A stretch of 64,000 nt of DNA, from positions 1 through 64,000 of the forward strand of contig CACLWL010000003.1 of the NCBI GenBank assembly GCA_902610655.1, read 5' to 3'. Every line of letters starts with the position of its first letter. Position 1 is the first letter of the stretch. The DNA is from an uncultured Pelagibacteraceae bacterium. Lineage in GTDB: Bacteria; Pseudomonadota; Alphaproteobacteria; Pelagibacterales; Pelagibacteraceae. Shown here one piece after another: positions 1 through 8,309 of this stretch. The translations under genes were made by a program, and so were the position numbers. Below the pieces are notes generated by a model. It saw only the letters and a program-made list of their open reading frames with translations, searched no databases and was not told the origin of the DNA.

Positions 1-228
1 GTGCGAAAAAATTCTTATTTTTTTTATATTTTGAAACTGTTTTGCATTAAGAGTAATAATATTTTTATTAATAAAATTAATATTACTTTTACTGATTCCT
101 ATTGTTCTGGTTGAAAAATTACTTTTCTTTTGATTAAAAGCAAAAATATCTACAGAACAGCCAATATTTATCAATGCTTTAGACAAAATAAGGCTAGTAA
201 GATTCATTCCTATAATACAAATTTTCAT
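1..228 (-). CDS. UbiH/COQ6-like FAD monooxygenase, N-terminal part, cut by the window edge
   Basis: An open frame of 76 codons runs from an ATG at 228 to the window edge without a stop; it is not in the ORF track. The N-terminus (MKICIIG) starts like the beta-strand of a Rossmann FAD-binding fold, although the usual GxGxxG is degenerate (GMNLTS). Around residues 35-45 it has RTIGIS, which resembles the R-A-[LI]-x-[LI]-S segment of UbiH/UbiF/COQ6 ubiquinone-ring hydroxylases. These enzymes act at the inner membrane in ubiquinone synthesis. It is divergent from ftsK with 75 bases between the starts. The family call is moderate because only the first fifth is present. Confidence 0.55.
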   Translation of the reverse strand, partial: MKICIIGMNLTSLILSKALINIGCSVDIFAFNQKKSNFSTRTIGISKSNINFINKNIITLNAKQFQNIKKIRIFSH

Positions 229-303
229 ATTTAATTTTTAATTTTTAATTTTAACAACAAATATTAAATGATACAAAGTGATTAATTTACTTTTTAAAAT
301 ATT

Positions 304-2382
304 ATGAGTCTTAAAAATATATTATTAAATACCACAAATATTATTTTAAATAAAATTATTCAAATATTTGGGATTATTGTTATCTTTTGTGGTATTTTGT
401 TTTTATTATCACTAATTACATATTCCCCAGATGATCCTAATTTTATTTTCTCAAAAAATAAAGAGATTAATAATCTCTTAGGTTTCAAGGGTAGTTTAAT
501 ATCCGATTTTTTTTTTCAAACAGTAGGTTTGGTATCGTTTTTAATACCTTTAACATTGATAATTACGGGTATAAATATTTTTTTTAACAAAAAATTAATT
601 ATATTTTTTGAAAATTTTTTTTTTATAATTTTATATTCAGTAATAGGATCTTTATACTTATCGTATTTTTACCAAGAATCTTTTTTCTTATCTATTAATG
701 GAAACGGTGGTTTTATAGGGACATTTTTAAGTGACTCTTTTTTAAAAAAAATATTTTTTCTTGATAAGGAAATATCTTATTTTTTTCTTCTATTTATTTT
801 TATTGTTTTATTCCTTCTAAGTGTAAATTTTAAGCCAAATCATATAAAATTTTTTATAAGTTTCATTTTTAAAGATAAATCTAAAAATAAAATTGAAAAA
901 GATATAAAACAAAGTATGAATTTAGATTCTAGTGAAATCGAAACTAACGTTCAAGAAAATTTTACTTTTGATAACTTTTCGCAATCAAAAAATGAAAAAA
1001 AAAATATTATTAAATTACCATCATCTGATTTTTTAAATACTCAACCAAAAGAAAGAAAAAAAAAAGCTAAAAATCAAAGCAACCATGATCAAAAAAGTTT
1101 AGAGAAAATTTTATTAGATTTTGGTGTACAAGGTAATATAACTAAAATTAGCCATGGACCAGTTGTTACATTAAATGAATTTGAACCTGCTGCAGGTATA
1201 AAAGTTTCTAAAGTAATAAATCTGTCAGAAGATATTGCAAGAAATACAAGCTCAGAATCTGCAAGAATATCAACCATACCAGGAAGAAGTACAATTGGTA
1301 TAGAATTGCCAAACACTGTTAGGGAAAATGTTTATTTGAGTGAAATAATTATGAGTAAAGAATATAAAAGTAAAGATATTAAACTGCCAATTGCATTAGG
1401 AAAAAGTATTTCAGGTAACCCTATTATTGGAGATTTAACTTCTATGCCACATTTGTTAATTGCTGGAACAACTGGGTCTGGAAAATCGGTATGTATAAAT
1501 ACAATAATTTTATCCCTTTTATACAAGCATACACCGGACAAATGTAAGTTCATTTTGATTGATCCTAAAATGCTAGAGCTCTCAACTTACGAAGGAATTC
1601 CTCACCTGCTTTGCCCAGTAATTACTGAGCCCAAGAGAGCTGCGTCCGTACTCGGATGGGTAGTTAAAGAAATGGAAAGCAGATATAGATTGATGACTAA
1701 AGATGGTGTGAGAAATATCGATGGATATAATGAAAAACATTCTCTACCAATGCCATACATTGTGGTTATCGTTGATGAGATGTCAGACCTAATGTTAGTA
1801 GCTGGTAAAGAAATTGAAAATTATATTCAAAAGTTATCTCAGATGGCAAGAGCTGCAGGAATACACATAATAATGGCAACTCAAAGACCAAGTGTAGATG
1901 TAATTACTGGAACAATAAAAGCTAATTTTCCAACAAGAATATCTTTTCAGGTTACATCTAAGATAGATAGTAGAACAATTTTAGGTGAGCAGGGAGCAGA
2001 ACAACTTCTTGGAAAAGGTGATATGCTCTATATGACTTCTGCTAATAGAGTTATTAGAATTCATGGACCATATGTATCTGAAAAGGAAATTGAAAAGATA
2101 AACAATTTTTTAAGATCTCAAGGGGAAGCAGAATATTTTGATGAAATTTTAAGTTACGGTGACAACAAAACTACAGATATTACAGAAAAAAATACTGATA
2201 AAGATGAGCTTTATGAAACTGCTGTTGAGATAATTAGAACTGAAGGGAAAGCCTCAACTTCTTTTTTACAGAGAAAACTCCAGATTGGCTATAATAGAGC
2301 TGCAAGAATAATTGACACAATGGAGACTGAAGGGATTGTTAGCAAAGCAAATCATGTTGGAAAAAGAGATGTCATTAAATAA
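304..2382 (+). CDS. ftsK: DNA translocase FtsK
   Basis: A septal DNA pump that moves chromosome termini through the closing septum. The N-terminus has about four hydrophobic membrane segments (roughly residues 20-175), followed by a short charged, low-complexity linker (about 190-265) instead of the long linker of E. coli FtsK. The motor domain shows a Walker A motif GTTGSGKS near residue 390 and a Walker B-like VIVDEMSDL. The C-terminal 65 residues form the gamma winged helix (ASTSFLQRKLQIGYNRAARI) that reads KOPS/SRS sequences. At 692 aa it is short for the family but has every domain. Its stop overlaps the lolA start by one base (TAATG), so the two are probably cotranscribed. Confidence 0.97.
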   Translation: MSLKNILLNTTNIILNKIIQIFGIIVIFCGILFLLSLITYSPDDPNFIFSKNKEINNLLGFKGSLISDFFFQTVGLVSFLIPLTLIITGINIFFNKKLIIFFENFFFIILYSVIGSLYLSYFYQESFFLSINGNGGFIGTFLSDSFLKKIFFLDKEISYFFLLFIFIVLFLLSVNFKPNHIKFFISFIFKDKSKNKIEKDIKQSMNLDSSEIETNVQENFTFDNFSQSKNEKKNIIKLPSSDFLNTQPKERKKKAKNQSNHDQKSLEKILLDFGVQGNITKISHGPVVTLNEFEPAAGIKVSKVINLSEDIARNTSSESARISTIPGRSTIGIELPNTVRENVYLSEIIMSKEYKSKDIKLPIALGKSISGNPIIGDLTSMPHLLIAGTTGSGKSVCINTIILSLLYKHTPDKCKFILIDPKMLELSTYEGIPHLLCPVITEPKRAASVLGWVVKEMESRYRLMTKDGVRNIDGYNEKHSLPMPYIVVIVDEMSDLMLVAGKEIENYIQKLSQMARAAGIHIIMATQRPSVDVITGTIKANFPTRISFQVTSKIDSRTILGEQGAEQLLGKGDMLYMTSANRVIRIHGPYVSEKEIEKINNFLRSQGEAEYFDEILSYGDNKTTDITEKNTDKDELYETAVEIIRTEGKASTSFLQRKLQIGYNRAARIIDTMETEGIVSKANHVGKRDVIK

Positions 2383-2945
2383 TGAGAAGTTTTATCATAA
2401 TTTTTTGTTTTATTTTTTTAGTAAAAATCAATAATTCCATTGCATCAACTAAAAATAATATAATCCAAAATTTTAGTGAAATTGCAAATTTATCTTTTAA
2501 ATTTAAGCAAAATATTGATGAAAAAACTGAAGAAGGAAATTGTATAATTGAATATCCAAAAAAGATTTATTGCGAATATTATAATAAAAAAAAAATATTG
2601 GTCTCTGACGGAAAAAACTTAGTCATTCAAAATCTAAATAGTAATCAATTTTATATTTATCCAATAAAAAAAACAGCATTTAATTTAATTTTAGATAAGA
2701 ATTTTTTAATAGATAAAATTAAAAATACAAAAGGCGATATAATAGACAATAAATATTTTAGATTTAAATTTGTAGAAGGAGATTATCAAATAAATATTTT
2801 TTTTGATATGGTCACACATAACATTATTGGATGGCAGAATGTAGATATATATCAAAATTTAGTGATCACTTATTTGTTTAATTTGGAGAAAAATGTTCAG
2901 ATACAAAAAAATCAATTTAAATTGCCAACACAAACTAATAATTGA
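2382..2945 (+). CDS. lolA: Outer-membrane lipoprotein carrier protein LolA
   Basis: A periplasmic chaperone that carries lipoproteins from the LolCDE complex to the outer membrane. The 187-aa protein has an N-terminal signal peptide (hydrophobic to about residue 18, cut near SIAS). It then has the LolA pattern of antiparallel strands: FSEIANLSFKFKQ, a Y-P-K-K-I-x-C-E-Y segment matching the family's G-x-[LFI]-x-[FY] strand, and ILVSDGKNLVI. LolA next to ftsK is a common proteobacterial arrangement (general knowledge). Its last 11 bases overlap the convergent sulfotransferase gene. Sequence conservation of LolA is low, so the call leans partly on position. Confidence 0.85.
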   Translation: MRSFIIIFCFIFLVKINNSIASTKNNIIQNFSEIANLSFKFKQNIDEKTEEGNCIIEYPKKIYCEYYNKKKILVSDGKNLVIQNLNSNQFYIYPIKKTAFNLILDKNFLIDKIKNTKGDIIDNKYFRFKFVEGDYQINIFFDMVTHNIIGWQNVDIYQNLVITYLFNLEKNVQIQKNQFKLPTQTNN

Positions 2946-3768
2946 AATATTCTAAATCTTTTTGGAATTCTTTTTCTACTTTAGATAAAATTTCTTTAGG
3001 TAGTTTTGTTTGCCACTGATTTTCTGGTCCAAGAAAAAAAAAGGATTTGTTTATATTGTTTATTTTAATACTTTCGTCGAATCCAAAATCTTTTTCTTTT
3101 TTTTTTAAAATGTCAAATTTGGTTGTTTCAATACATTTAAATAGTTTTTTCTCATCCACTAAATTATTATGTCCATTTAAAAATAAAATAAATTTAATTA
3201 ATTTGTGAGAAGTCGAATAACAATCCTTCTCTAAATCTTCATATTTTAATAAAAGAATTTTAAATTTTGAATTATTGACCCATGACTTATAATGATCAGG
3301 CCATGAGCCTAAAAATTGAAATCCACTAAAATCATCCTTTTTTCTAACATCCCAAATATATTTTTTTTTATTAGTCATAAAATCAAATGCTTCATTATAA
3401 TCCTTAAAGTCATAATGATTTTTTAATGATGACAATACATTTCTAGGATCTCTTACTATATAAATTGCACCAAGAGTTAGTTTTTCAGAGGTAAAATTTT
3501 TATTGTTTAATGCTACTAAGGCATTATGAGTTTTAAGATAAGTTTGTTTCTGTTTTTTAATAATATTTTTTTGTGATATTTCCCAAAATAAGCTAACTTC
3601 ACCAGGTTTTTTTATTGGGTTTTCAAAATATTTTGGACCAGGATAAAGAGATATTTTTTTTAATAAACTAAAATCAAAATCACCAGTTTCTGAAAAAAAA
3701 TAAGAAGAAATAATTGATCTAACCCAAGTATTTCCACTTTTGGGATATGAAGCAATCCAAATTATCAA
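2935..3768 (-). CDS. Sulfotransferase-domain protein (277 aa)
   Basis: Probably a PAPS-dependent sulfotransferase; the acceptor is unknown. The first residues include YPKSGNTWVR, the 5'-phosphosulfate-binding loop. Near residue 105 there is IVRDPRNVLSSLKNH, the 3'-phosphate-binding motif. A C-terminal G-x-x-x-x-W stretch (GPENQWQTKL) matches the end of the PAPS site in this fold. A second gene of exactly the same length and layout lies at 28185-29018, so these are paralogues. It is the last gene of a minus-strand run after the GNAT gene (9-base gap) and overlaps lolA tail to tail. The substrate could be a surface glycan or a small molecule; nothing here decides. Confidence 0.85.
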   Translation of the reverse strand: MIIWIASYPKSGNTWVRSIISSYFFSETGDFDFSLLKKISLYPGPKYFENPIKKPGEVSLFWEISQKNIIKKQKQTYLKTHNALVALNNKNFTSEKLTLGAIYIVRDPRNVLSSLKNHYDFKDYNEAFDFMTNKKKYIWDVRKKDDFSGFQFLGSWPDHYKSWVNNSKFKILLLKYEDLEKDCYSTSHKLIKFILFLNGHNNLVDEKKLFKCIETTKFDILKKKEKDFGFDESIKINNINKSFFFLGPENQWQTKLPKEILSKVEKEFQKDLEYFNY

Positions 3769-3777
3769 AATATCTCC

Positions 3778-4281
3778 TTAAATAGCTCGTCTTTTTAAAA
3801 TTTCTGTTTTAAATATCTTCATGCCTCTAGACTTATAATTTTCAATTGCGTTTGGATGATCCAATGAACAAGTATGAACCCAAATTCTCTTAGCGTTCTT
3901 AAAACCAATTCTTAGAGCCTCTGAAAGTAAAAAACCTCCATATCCCTTGCCTATATATTCCTCTAAAATTCCAAAATAAGCTATTTCGCAATCATTGCCA
4001 TTAAAAATAAGCTCAAAGTATCCAATCAGATCATTATTATTTTGTAATACAAATGTTTTTAAATTTTTATCTGAAGTATAATCTATCCAATTCTTATCTT
4101 GCCAAATTAATCTATCTATCCACTCATGTTTTTTTCCAATTTGTTTGTAAAAAAATTTATTTAATTCAAATTTATCTTTATCTGCTTCCTTTAGAAAAAA
4201 ATTATCTGATGGTATTTGTTTAGTTTTTAAGTCCTCCATGGAATTTATTTCTAAATAATATCTTTCGATCTTTTCAATCAT
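3778..4281 (-). CDS. GNAT-family N-acetyltransferase
   Basis: A 167-aa protein with the acetyl-CoA-binding core of the GNAT fold near residues 110-125 (EEYIGKGYGGFLLSEAL, the Q/R-x-x-G-x-G/A loop) and a C-terminal NAIENYKSRGM stretch typical of the last GNAT strands. It should transfer an acetyl or similar acyl group from CoA to an amine; the acceptor cannot be named. Its ATG overlaps the end of the HIT gene by four bases (ATGA), indicating translational coupling in the mcl-mtk-HIT minus-strand run. Confidence 0.82.
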   Translation of the reverse strand: MIEKIERYYLEINSMEDLKTKQIPSDNFFLKEADKDKFELNKFFYKQIGKKHEWIDRLIWQDKNWIDYTSDKNLKTFVLQNNNDLIGYFELIFNGNDCEIAYFGILEEYIGKGYGGFLLSEALRIGFKNAKRIWVHTCSLDHPNAIENYKSRGMKIFKTEILKRRAI

Positions 4282-4643
4282 GAAACCATTCTTCCAATTT
4301 TTTCACCACCAAATAAATGAAAATGTAAATGAGGAACTTCTTGACCACCATCAACACCAATATTAGATAGTACTCTATATCCTTTACCAGAATCCATAGA
4401 AATGCCTAACTTTTTTGAAACTTTTTCTATACCTTTAAACATTCCAACCATTTCATTAGTTGATGCATTTCTACAGAAATCATCTAAATCAATATATTTT
4501 CCTTTAGGAATGACTAATGCGTGAATTTTTTTTTGAGGATTTATGTCATGGAAAGATAATACAAATTCATCTTCATAGATTTTTTTGCAAGGTATTTCAC
4601 CCCTCAAAATTTTAGCAAAAATATTATTATCATCGTAACTCAT
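4278..4643 (-). CDS. HIT-family (HINT-like) nucleotide-binding protein
   Basis: A 121-aa histidine-triad protein, the normal size of the HINT branch. The catalytic triad is visible as HLHFHLFGG near the C-terminus (H-x-H-x-H-x-x), and the N-terminal IFAKILRGEIPCKKIYEDE is a family signature. HINT proteins hydrolyse purine nucleoside phosphoramidates and aminoacyl-adenylates in the cytosol. It abuts the 114-aa gene upstream (one shared base) and overlaps the GNAT gene downstream by four bases. Confidence 0.93.
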   Translation of the reverse strand: MSYDDNNIFAKILRGEIPCKKIYEDEFVLSFHDINPQKKIHALVIPKGKYIDLDDFCRNASTNEMVGMFKGIEKVSKKLGISMDSGKGYRVLSNIGVDGGQEVPHLHFHLFGGEKIGRMVS

Positions 4644-4987
4644 TATAAAACTTCAATCTCTTCTATAATATTAAGTATTTTACCTTCTTTTACTATGGCT
4701 TTTATTTTTGCACATTCATAGTACGCATTTGAACTTTCTTCAGCAATCTGTTTCATCTCAAAACATTTTGATCTACTTTTAACTAACAAATGCTCAACTA
4801 ATTGCAGATCTTCCTCATCACCAAGATACATCATTAACCCAATAACTTCGTCCTCTCTTTCAAAACCCATTTTTTCTATTTCTGCCGCTTGTTTATTTAC
4901 ACCTATCTCAAAATTTTTTACTGCAACAAAAATTTTATAAACGATGAAACCAAATATTAAAAAAGCAATTATCTTTATCTTGCTCAT
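4643..4987 (-). CDS. Small membrane-anchored protein of unknown function
   Basis: I do not recognise this 114-aa protein. It has one N-terminal transmembrane segment (about residues 5-24), followed by a mixed, charged domain that is probably mostly helical (EIEKMGFEREDEVIGLMMYLGDEEDL). Two cysteines (KCFEMK and YECAK) lie about 17 residues apart. With an N-in anchor the soluble part would face the periplasm, but topology is unproven. It sits one base downstream of mtkB and one base into the HIT gene, so it is in the same transcript. Confidence 0.75.
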   Translation of the reverse strand: MSKIKIIAFLIFGFIVYKIFVAVKNFEIGVNKQAAEIEKMGFEREDEVIGLMMYLGDEEDLQLVEHLLVKSRSKCFEMKQIAEESSNAYYECAKIKAIVKEGKILNIIEEIEVL

Positions 4988-4988
4988 T

Positions 4989-5876
4989 TTACTTTTTCTC
5001 TAATACAGACTTTACAGTTTCTCCCATCACTGATGGATTTTTTGAGATTTTTACTCCACACTCTCTTAAAAGCTCAACTTTTTCAACGGCACTCTCTCCG
5101 TATGCAGAAACTATTGCTCCTGCGTGGCCCATAACACGCCCTTTAGGAGCTGTAAGACCTGCTATATAGGCTATTACAGGTTTTTTCATATTCTCTTTTG
5201 CGAAATTCCCGGCCGCAACTTCTTGTGGTCCACCAATTTCACCAATCATTAAAACTGCGTCTGTTTCTTTGTCCTCCTCAAACTTTTCTAAAATGTCTTT
5301 AAAAGAACTTCCATTTATTGGATCTCCTCCTATTCCAACACTTGTTGAAATACCAATTCCCAAGTTCTTCATTTGCTGTGCAGCCTCGTAACCCAAGGTT
5401 CCTGATCTTCCTATAATTCCGACATTGCCCTCTTTGTAAATATGGCCTGGCATTATACCAAGCATAGCTTTCCCTGGACTAATAATACCTGCACAATTAG
5501 GTCCAATCATAGTCATCTTTTGAACCCTAGAATATCTTCTCATATATCTTTTGATTTTTATCATATCGTGTGAGGGTATGCCGTCTACAATAGCTACACA
5601 CGTTTTAATACCGGCATCCGCAGCTTCCATAGCGGAGTCTGCAGCAAAGGCTGGAGGGACAAACAATATTGAAGCTGATGCACCAGTGCTATCAACAGCC
5701 TCCTTTACAGTATTAAAAACTGGTAAATTTAAATGTTTTGATCCACCTTTACCTGGTGTAACACCACCAACAACATTAGAACCATATTTAATCATTTCTT
5801 CTGCATGAAAAGATCCCATCTTCCCGGTAAAACCTTGTATAATGATTTTTGTATTTTTATCTATTAATACTGACAT
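4989..5876 (-). CDS. mtkB: Malate thiokinase (malate-CoA ligase) alpha-type subunit, SucD-like
   Basis: CoA-binding, phosphohistidine subunit of an ADP-forming acyl-CoA synthetase. It has the N-terminal CoA-binding Rossmann region (QGFTGKMGSFH) and the phospho-His loop GHAGAI near residue 251. Automatic annotation would call it SucD. The middle region (KRYMRRY, then PNCAGIISPGKAMLGIMPGHIY) resembles MtkB of serine-cycle methylotrophs as I recall it, rather than E. coli SucD ([21 protein letters not shown]). It directly abuts mtkA and follows malyl-CoA lyase. Predicted reaction: malate + CoA + ATP to malyl-CoA + ADP + Pi. SucCD-type activity on succinate is not excluded. Confidence 0.75.
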   Translation of the reverse strand: MSVLIDKNTKIIIQGFTGKMGSFHAEEMIKYGSNVVGGVTPGKGGSKHLNLPVFNTVKEAVDSTGASASILFVPPAFAADSAMEAADAGIKTCVAIVDGIPSHDMIKIKRYMRRYSRVQKMTMIGPNCAGIISPGKAMLGIMPGHIYKEGNVGIIGRSGTLGYEAAQQMKNLGIGISTSVGIGGDPINGSSFKDILEKFEEDKETDAVLMIGEIGGPQEVAAGNFAKENMKKPVIAYIAGLTAPKGRVMGHAGAIVSAYGESAVEKVELLRECGVKISKNPSVMGETVKSVLEKK

Positions 5877-7040
5877 TTATTTTCCTAAAGCTTTAACAGC
5901 TTTGTTTGCTGCATCTTCTAAAGTATTTGCCTCAATATAATTTATTTTACTTTCTTTTAAAATTTTATTACCTTTTTCAACATTGGTGCCTGCTAGTCGT
6001 ATTACTAAAGGAACTTTAATATCAATTTTTTCTAAAGCTTGAACTATTCCTTCTGCAATCCAATCACATCTGTTTATTCCTGCAAATATATTAACTAATA
6101 TAACTTCTACCTTTTTATCCATTGAAATTAATTTAAATGCTTTAACAATTTTTTCAGGTGTTGCTCCACCACCAACATCTAAGAAATTAGCTGGCGCCCC
6201 CCCTGCTAATTTTATCATATCCATAGAGGCCATAGCTAAACCAGCACCATTTATTATATTTCCAATATTACCATCTAGACTTACGTAATTAAGACCTCTG
6301 TCAGATGCATAGACTTCACTTGCATTCTCTTGCGTTTTATCTCTAAGTTCTGATATTTGGTTTCGTCTAAATAACGCATTATTATCAAAACTCATTTTAC
6401 AATCTAAAGCCAAAATTTGATCTTGGTTTGATATTACCAACGGATTTACCTCAACCATAGTAGCATCAAGCTCACTAAATGCTCTATAACATCCAGTTAT
6501 CGCTTCAGCAGTTCTTGAAATTAATTTTGGTTCAATACCAAGGCCAAATGCAATTTCCCTCGCTTGGAATTGTTGCATACCGACAGCCACTTCAATTTTA
6601 GATCTAATAATAGTTTCTGGTTTCTGTTTAGAAATTTCCTCAACACTCATCCCTCCCTCAGTAGATGCAACGACCATTATTGACTCTGAACTTCGATCAA
6701 AAACAAGTCCAAGATAAAGTTCTTTTTTAATATCGGTAGCCTCTTCGATATAAACTCTGTTTACAATTTTTCCCTCAGGACCAGTTTGATTGGTCACAAG
6801 TTTTTTACCTAAAAGTTTATCAGTTGCTTGTGCGACTTCCAATTCACTATTACAAACAATAATTCCTCCTGCTTTTCCTCTAGCACCCGAATGAATTTGG
6901 GCTTTAACAACCCACTTGGATCCTCCAAGTTCTCTAGCCTTATTCTCGGCATTTTCTGGACTATAAACAATTCCGCCTCTTGGAATTGTAACTCCAAACC
7001 CTGCTAATATTTTTTTTGCTTGGTACTCGTGAATATCCAT
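5877..7040 (-). CDS. mtkA: Malate thiokinase (malate-CoA ligase) beta-type subunit, SucC-like
   Basis: ATP-grasp subunit (387 aa), with the ATP-grasp fold over about residues 1-240 and the ligase-CoA domain after residue 260. It starts MDIHEYQAKKIL like all SucC/MtkA proteins. Diagnostic stretches are KAQIHSGARGKAGGI, QQFQAREIAFGLGI, KMSFDNNALFRR and NIFAGINRCDWIAEG. As I recall, MtkA of Methylobacterium reads almost the same, while SucC has NIFGGI-x-RCD-x-IA and lacks QQFQAREIAF. Typical alphaproteobacterial SucC also carries an insertion in the GRGK loop that is absent here. One base separates it from mcl and none from mtkB. Confidence 0.75.
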   Translation of the reverse strand: MDIHEYQAKKILAGFGVTIPRGGIVYSPENAENKARELGGSKWVVKAQIHSGARGKAGGIIVCNSELEVAQATDKLLGKKLVTNQTGPEGKIVNRVYIEEATDIKKELYLGLVFDRSSESIMVVASTEGGMSVEEISKQKPETIIRSKIEVAVGMQQFQAREIAFGLGIEPKLISRTAEAITGCYRAFSELDATMVEVNPLVISNQDQILALDCKMSFDNNALFRRNQISELRDKTQENASEVYASDRGLNYVSLDGNIGNIINGAGLAMASMDMIKLAGGAPANFLDVGGGATPEKIVKAFKLISMDKKVEVILVNIFAGINRCDWIAEGIVQALEKIDIKVPLVIRLAGTNVEKGNKILKESKINYIEANTLEDAANKAVKALGK

Positions 7041-7041
7041 T

Positions 7042-7980
7042 TTATTTATCCTCTATTTTTTTATTTATATTTACAATATTTTCTGCCATTCTTGCAGAAG
7101 CTGCATCAATCATCCTTCCGTCTAATTGGGCTGCACCTTTTCCTTCTTTTGCAGCTTTATCTAATTCCTCTAAAATTCTCTTTGCTTTTTTTACTTCAGC
7201 CTCTGGTGGTGAAAAAACTTTATTTGCTAAATCTATTTGTGATGGATGTATTGCCCACTTACCCTCAATACCAATGGCAGCAGCTCTCTTTGCTGAAGCA
7301 ACATATGCATCTGGATCGTTAAAATCTCCAAACGGTCCGTCTATAGCTCTAAGACCATATGCTCTGCATGTCATAACTAATTCTGATAAACCATGATGCC
7401 ATTGATCCCCTGGATAATCTGGATTTAAACCACCTATCACGACAGTTCTTGCTCTTAGACTTGCAGCATAATCAGCAACTCCAAAATGTAATGCCTCTAA
7501 TCTTTCGCTAGATTTTGCAATTTCTTTAATATTAGACATGCCTAAAGCAGTTTCAATTAAACATTCAATTCCAATTTTATTTTGAATTTTTTTATTTATT
7601 TCTATTTGAGTTAATAAACAATCTACCATGTAAACATCACTTCCAGTTCCAGCTTTAGGTACAAGTATAGTATCGATGTTTTGTCCAGCTTGCTCTACAA
7701 GTTCAACTAAATCACTGTACATGTAATGAGTATCTAAACTGTTAATTCTTACAGAAATAGTTTTTCCTTTTTCCCTCCAATTAATTTCATTTAAAGCTTT
7801 AATAGCATTTGCTCTTGCAGCCATCTTGTCATTTGGAGAAACAGCATCTTCTAAATCCAAGAAAACATAATCTGCATCTGAATTTAAAGCCTTTTCAAAC
7901 ATTTTTGGTGATGAACTAGGGACTGCTAATTCACTTCTCTGAAGTCTAGATCTTGCGGGTTTATAGAATTTGTGGCTCAT
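7042..7980 (-). CDS. mcl: L-malyl-CoA lyase (HpcH/HpaI-CitE superfamily)
   Basis: Cleaves malyl-CoA to acetyl-CoA and glyoxylate, or condenses them. The TIM-barrel protein carries the superfamily LDLEDAV Mg-binding region. It also has stretches I recall from Methylobacterium malyl-CoA lyase: RSELAVPSSSP, LDTHYMYSDLVELVE, IETALGMSNIKEIA, GVADYAAS, DGPFGDFNDPDAY and GKWAIHPSQIDLANKVF. The ORF track starts at a GTG at 8010; I prefer the ATG at 7980 because family proteins begin at the MSHKFYKPARSRLQRSEL equivalent and the first ten codons have no counterpart. It is followed by mtkA after one base and lies 43 bases after hisE. Confidence 0.85.
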   Translation of the reverse strand: MSHKFYKPARSRLQRSELAVPSSSPKMFEKALNSDADYVFLDLEDAVSPNDKMAARANAIKALNEINWREKGKTISVRINSLDTHYMYSDLVELVEQAGQNIDTILVPKAGTGSDVYMVDCLLTQIEINKKIQNKIGIECLIETALGMSNIKEIAKSSERLEALHFGVADYAASLRARTVVIGGLNPDYPGDQWHHGLSELVMTCRAYGLRAIDGPFGDFNDPDAYVASAKRAAAIGIEGKWAIHPSQIDLANKVFSPPEAEVKKAKRILEELDKAAKEGKGAAQLDGRMIDAASARMAENIVNINKKIEDK

Positions 7981-8023
7981 AAATGAATTTAATTTTAAGA
8001 AAGCTAACACTAATTTGGTCTTT

Positions 8024-8308
8024 TTAAGACTCTTTTTTTTTCTTCCTTTTTTCTAATTCATCCATAATATCCTCAATACGGACGTTATTTCCCTCTAGAT
8101 AAACTAATAAATGATAAAGAACATCAGCTGCCTCGTGAACTTCATTCGAATTATTTTCTACAGCTTCTATAAGCTCTTCAATTTCCTCTTTAACCTTTTC
8201 TACTGATAAAGATTTATCTTTAAGTAGTTTTGATGTGTAAGAACTATCATCTGATGATGATTTTCTATCTCGAATTATATTGATTAAATTCTCTAAAGTT
8301 TTAAGCAT
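8024..8308 (-). CDS. hisE: Phosphoribosyl-ATP pyrophosphatase HisE
   Basis: Second step of histidine synthesis: hydrolysis of PR-ATP to PR-AMP and PPi. The 94-aa all-helical MazG-like protein has the metal-binding E-x-x-E-x-[IL] helix (KEEIEELIEAVEN) and the EAADVLYHLLVYLEG helix with the conserved D that completes the Mg site. It is separate from HisI, as in other alphaproteobacteria; hisI is not in this window. It follows hisF after one base in the his run. Confidence 0.94.
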   Translation of the reverse strand: MLKTLENLINIIRDRKSSSDDSSYTSKLLKDKSLSVEKVKEEIEELIEAVENNSNEVHEAADVLYHLLVYLEGNNVRIEDIMDELEKRKKKKES

Positions 8309-8309
8309 A

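Noticed and set aside
230-253. Short tandem TTTTTAA-like repeat before ftsK
   Set aside because: Three near copies in A/T-rich sequence are expected by chance; no further structure.
4989-7040. Annotation of the pair as succinyl-CoA synthetase sucC/sucD
   Set aside because: General family features fit, but several stretches and the neighbouring malyl-CoA lyase fit malate thiokinase better. Kept as the main alternative.
7016-7396. ORFs on the plus strand at 7016-7396 and 7020-7322
   Set aside because: They lie antisense to the mcl gene and the mtkA start and have no recognisable features; shadows of real genes.
7981-8010. GTG start of the malyl-CoA lyase ORF ten codons upstream
   Set aside because: The extra residues have no counterpart in the family; the ATG at 7980 fits better.
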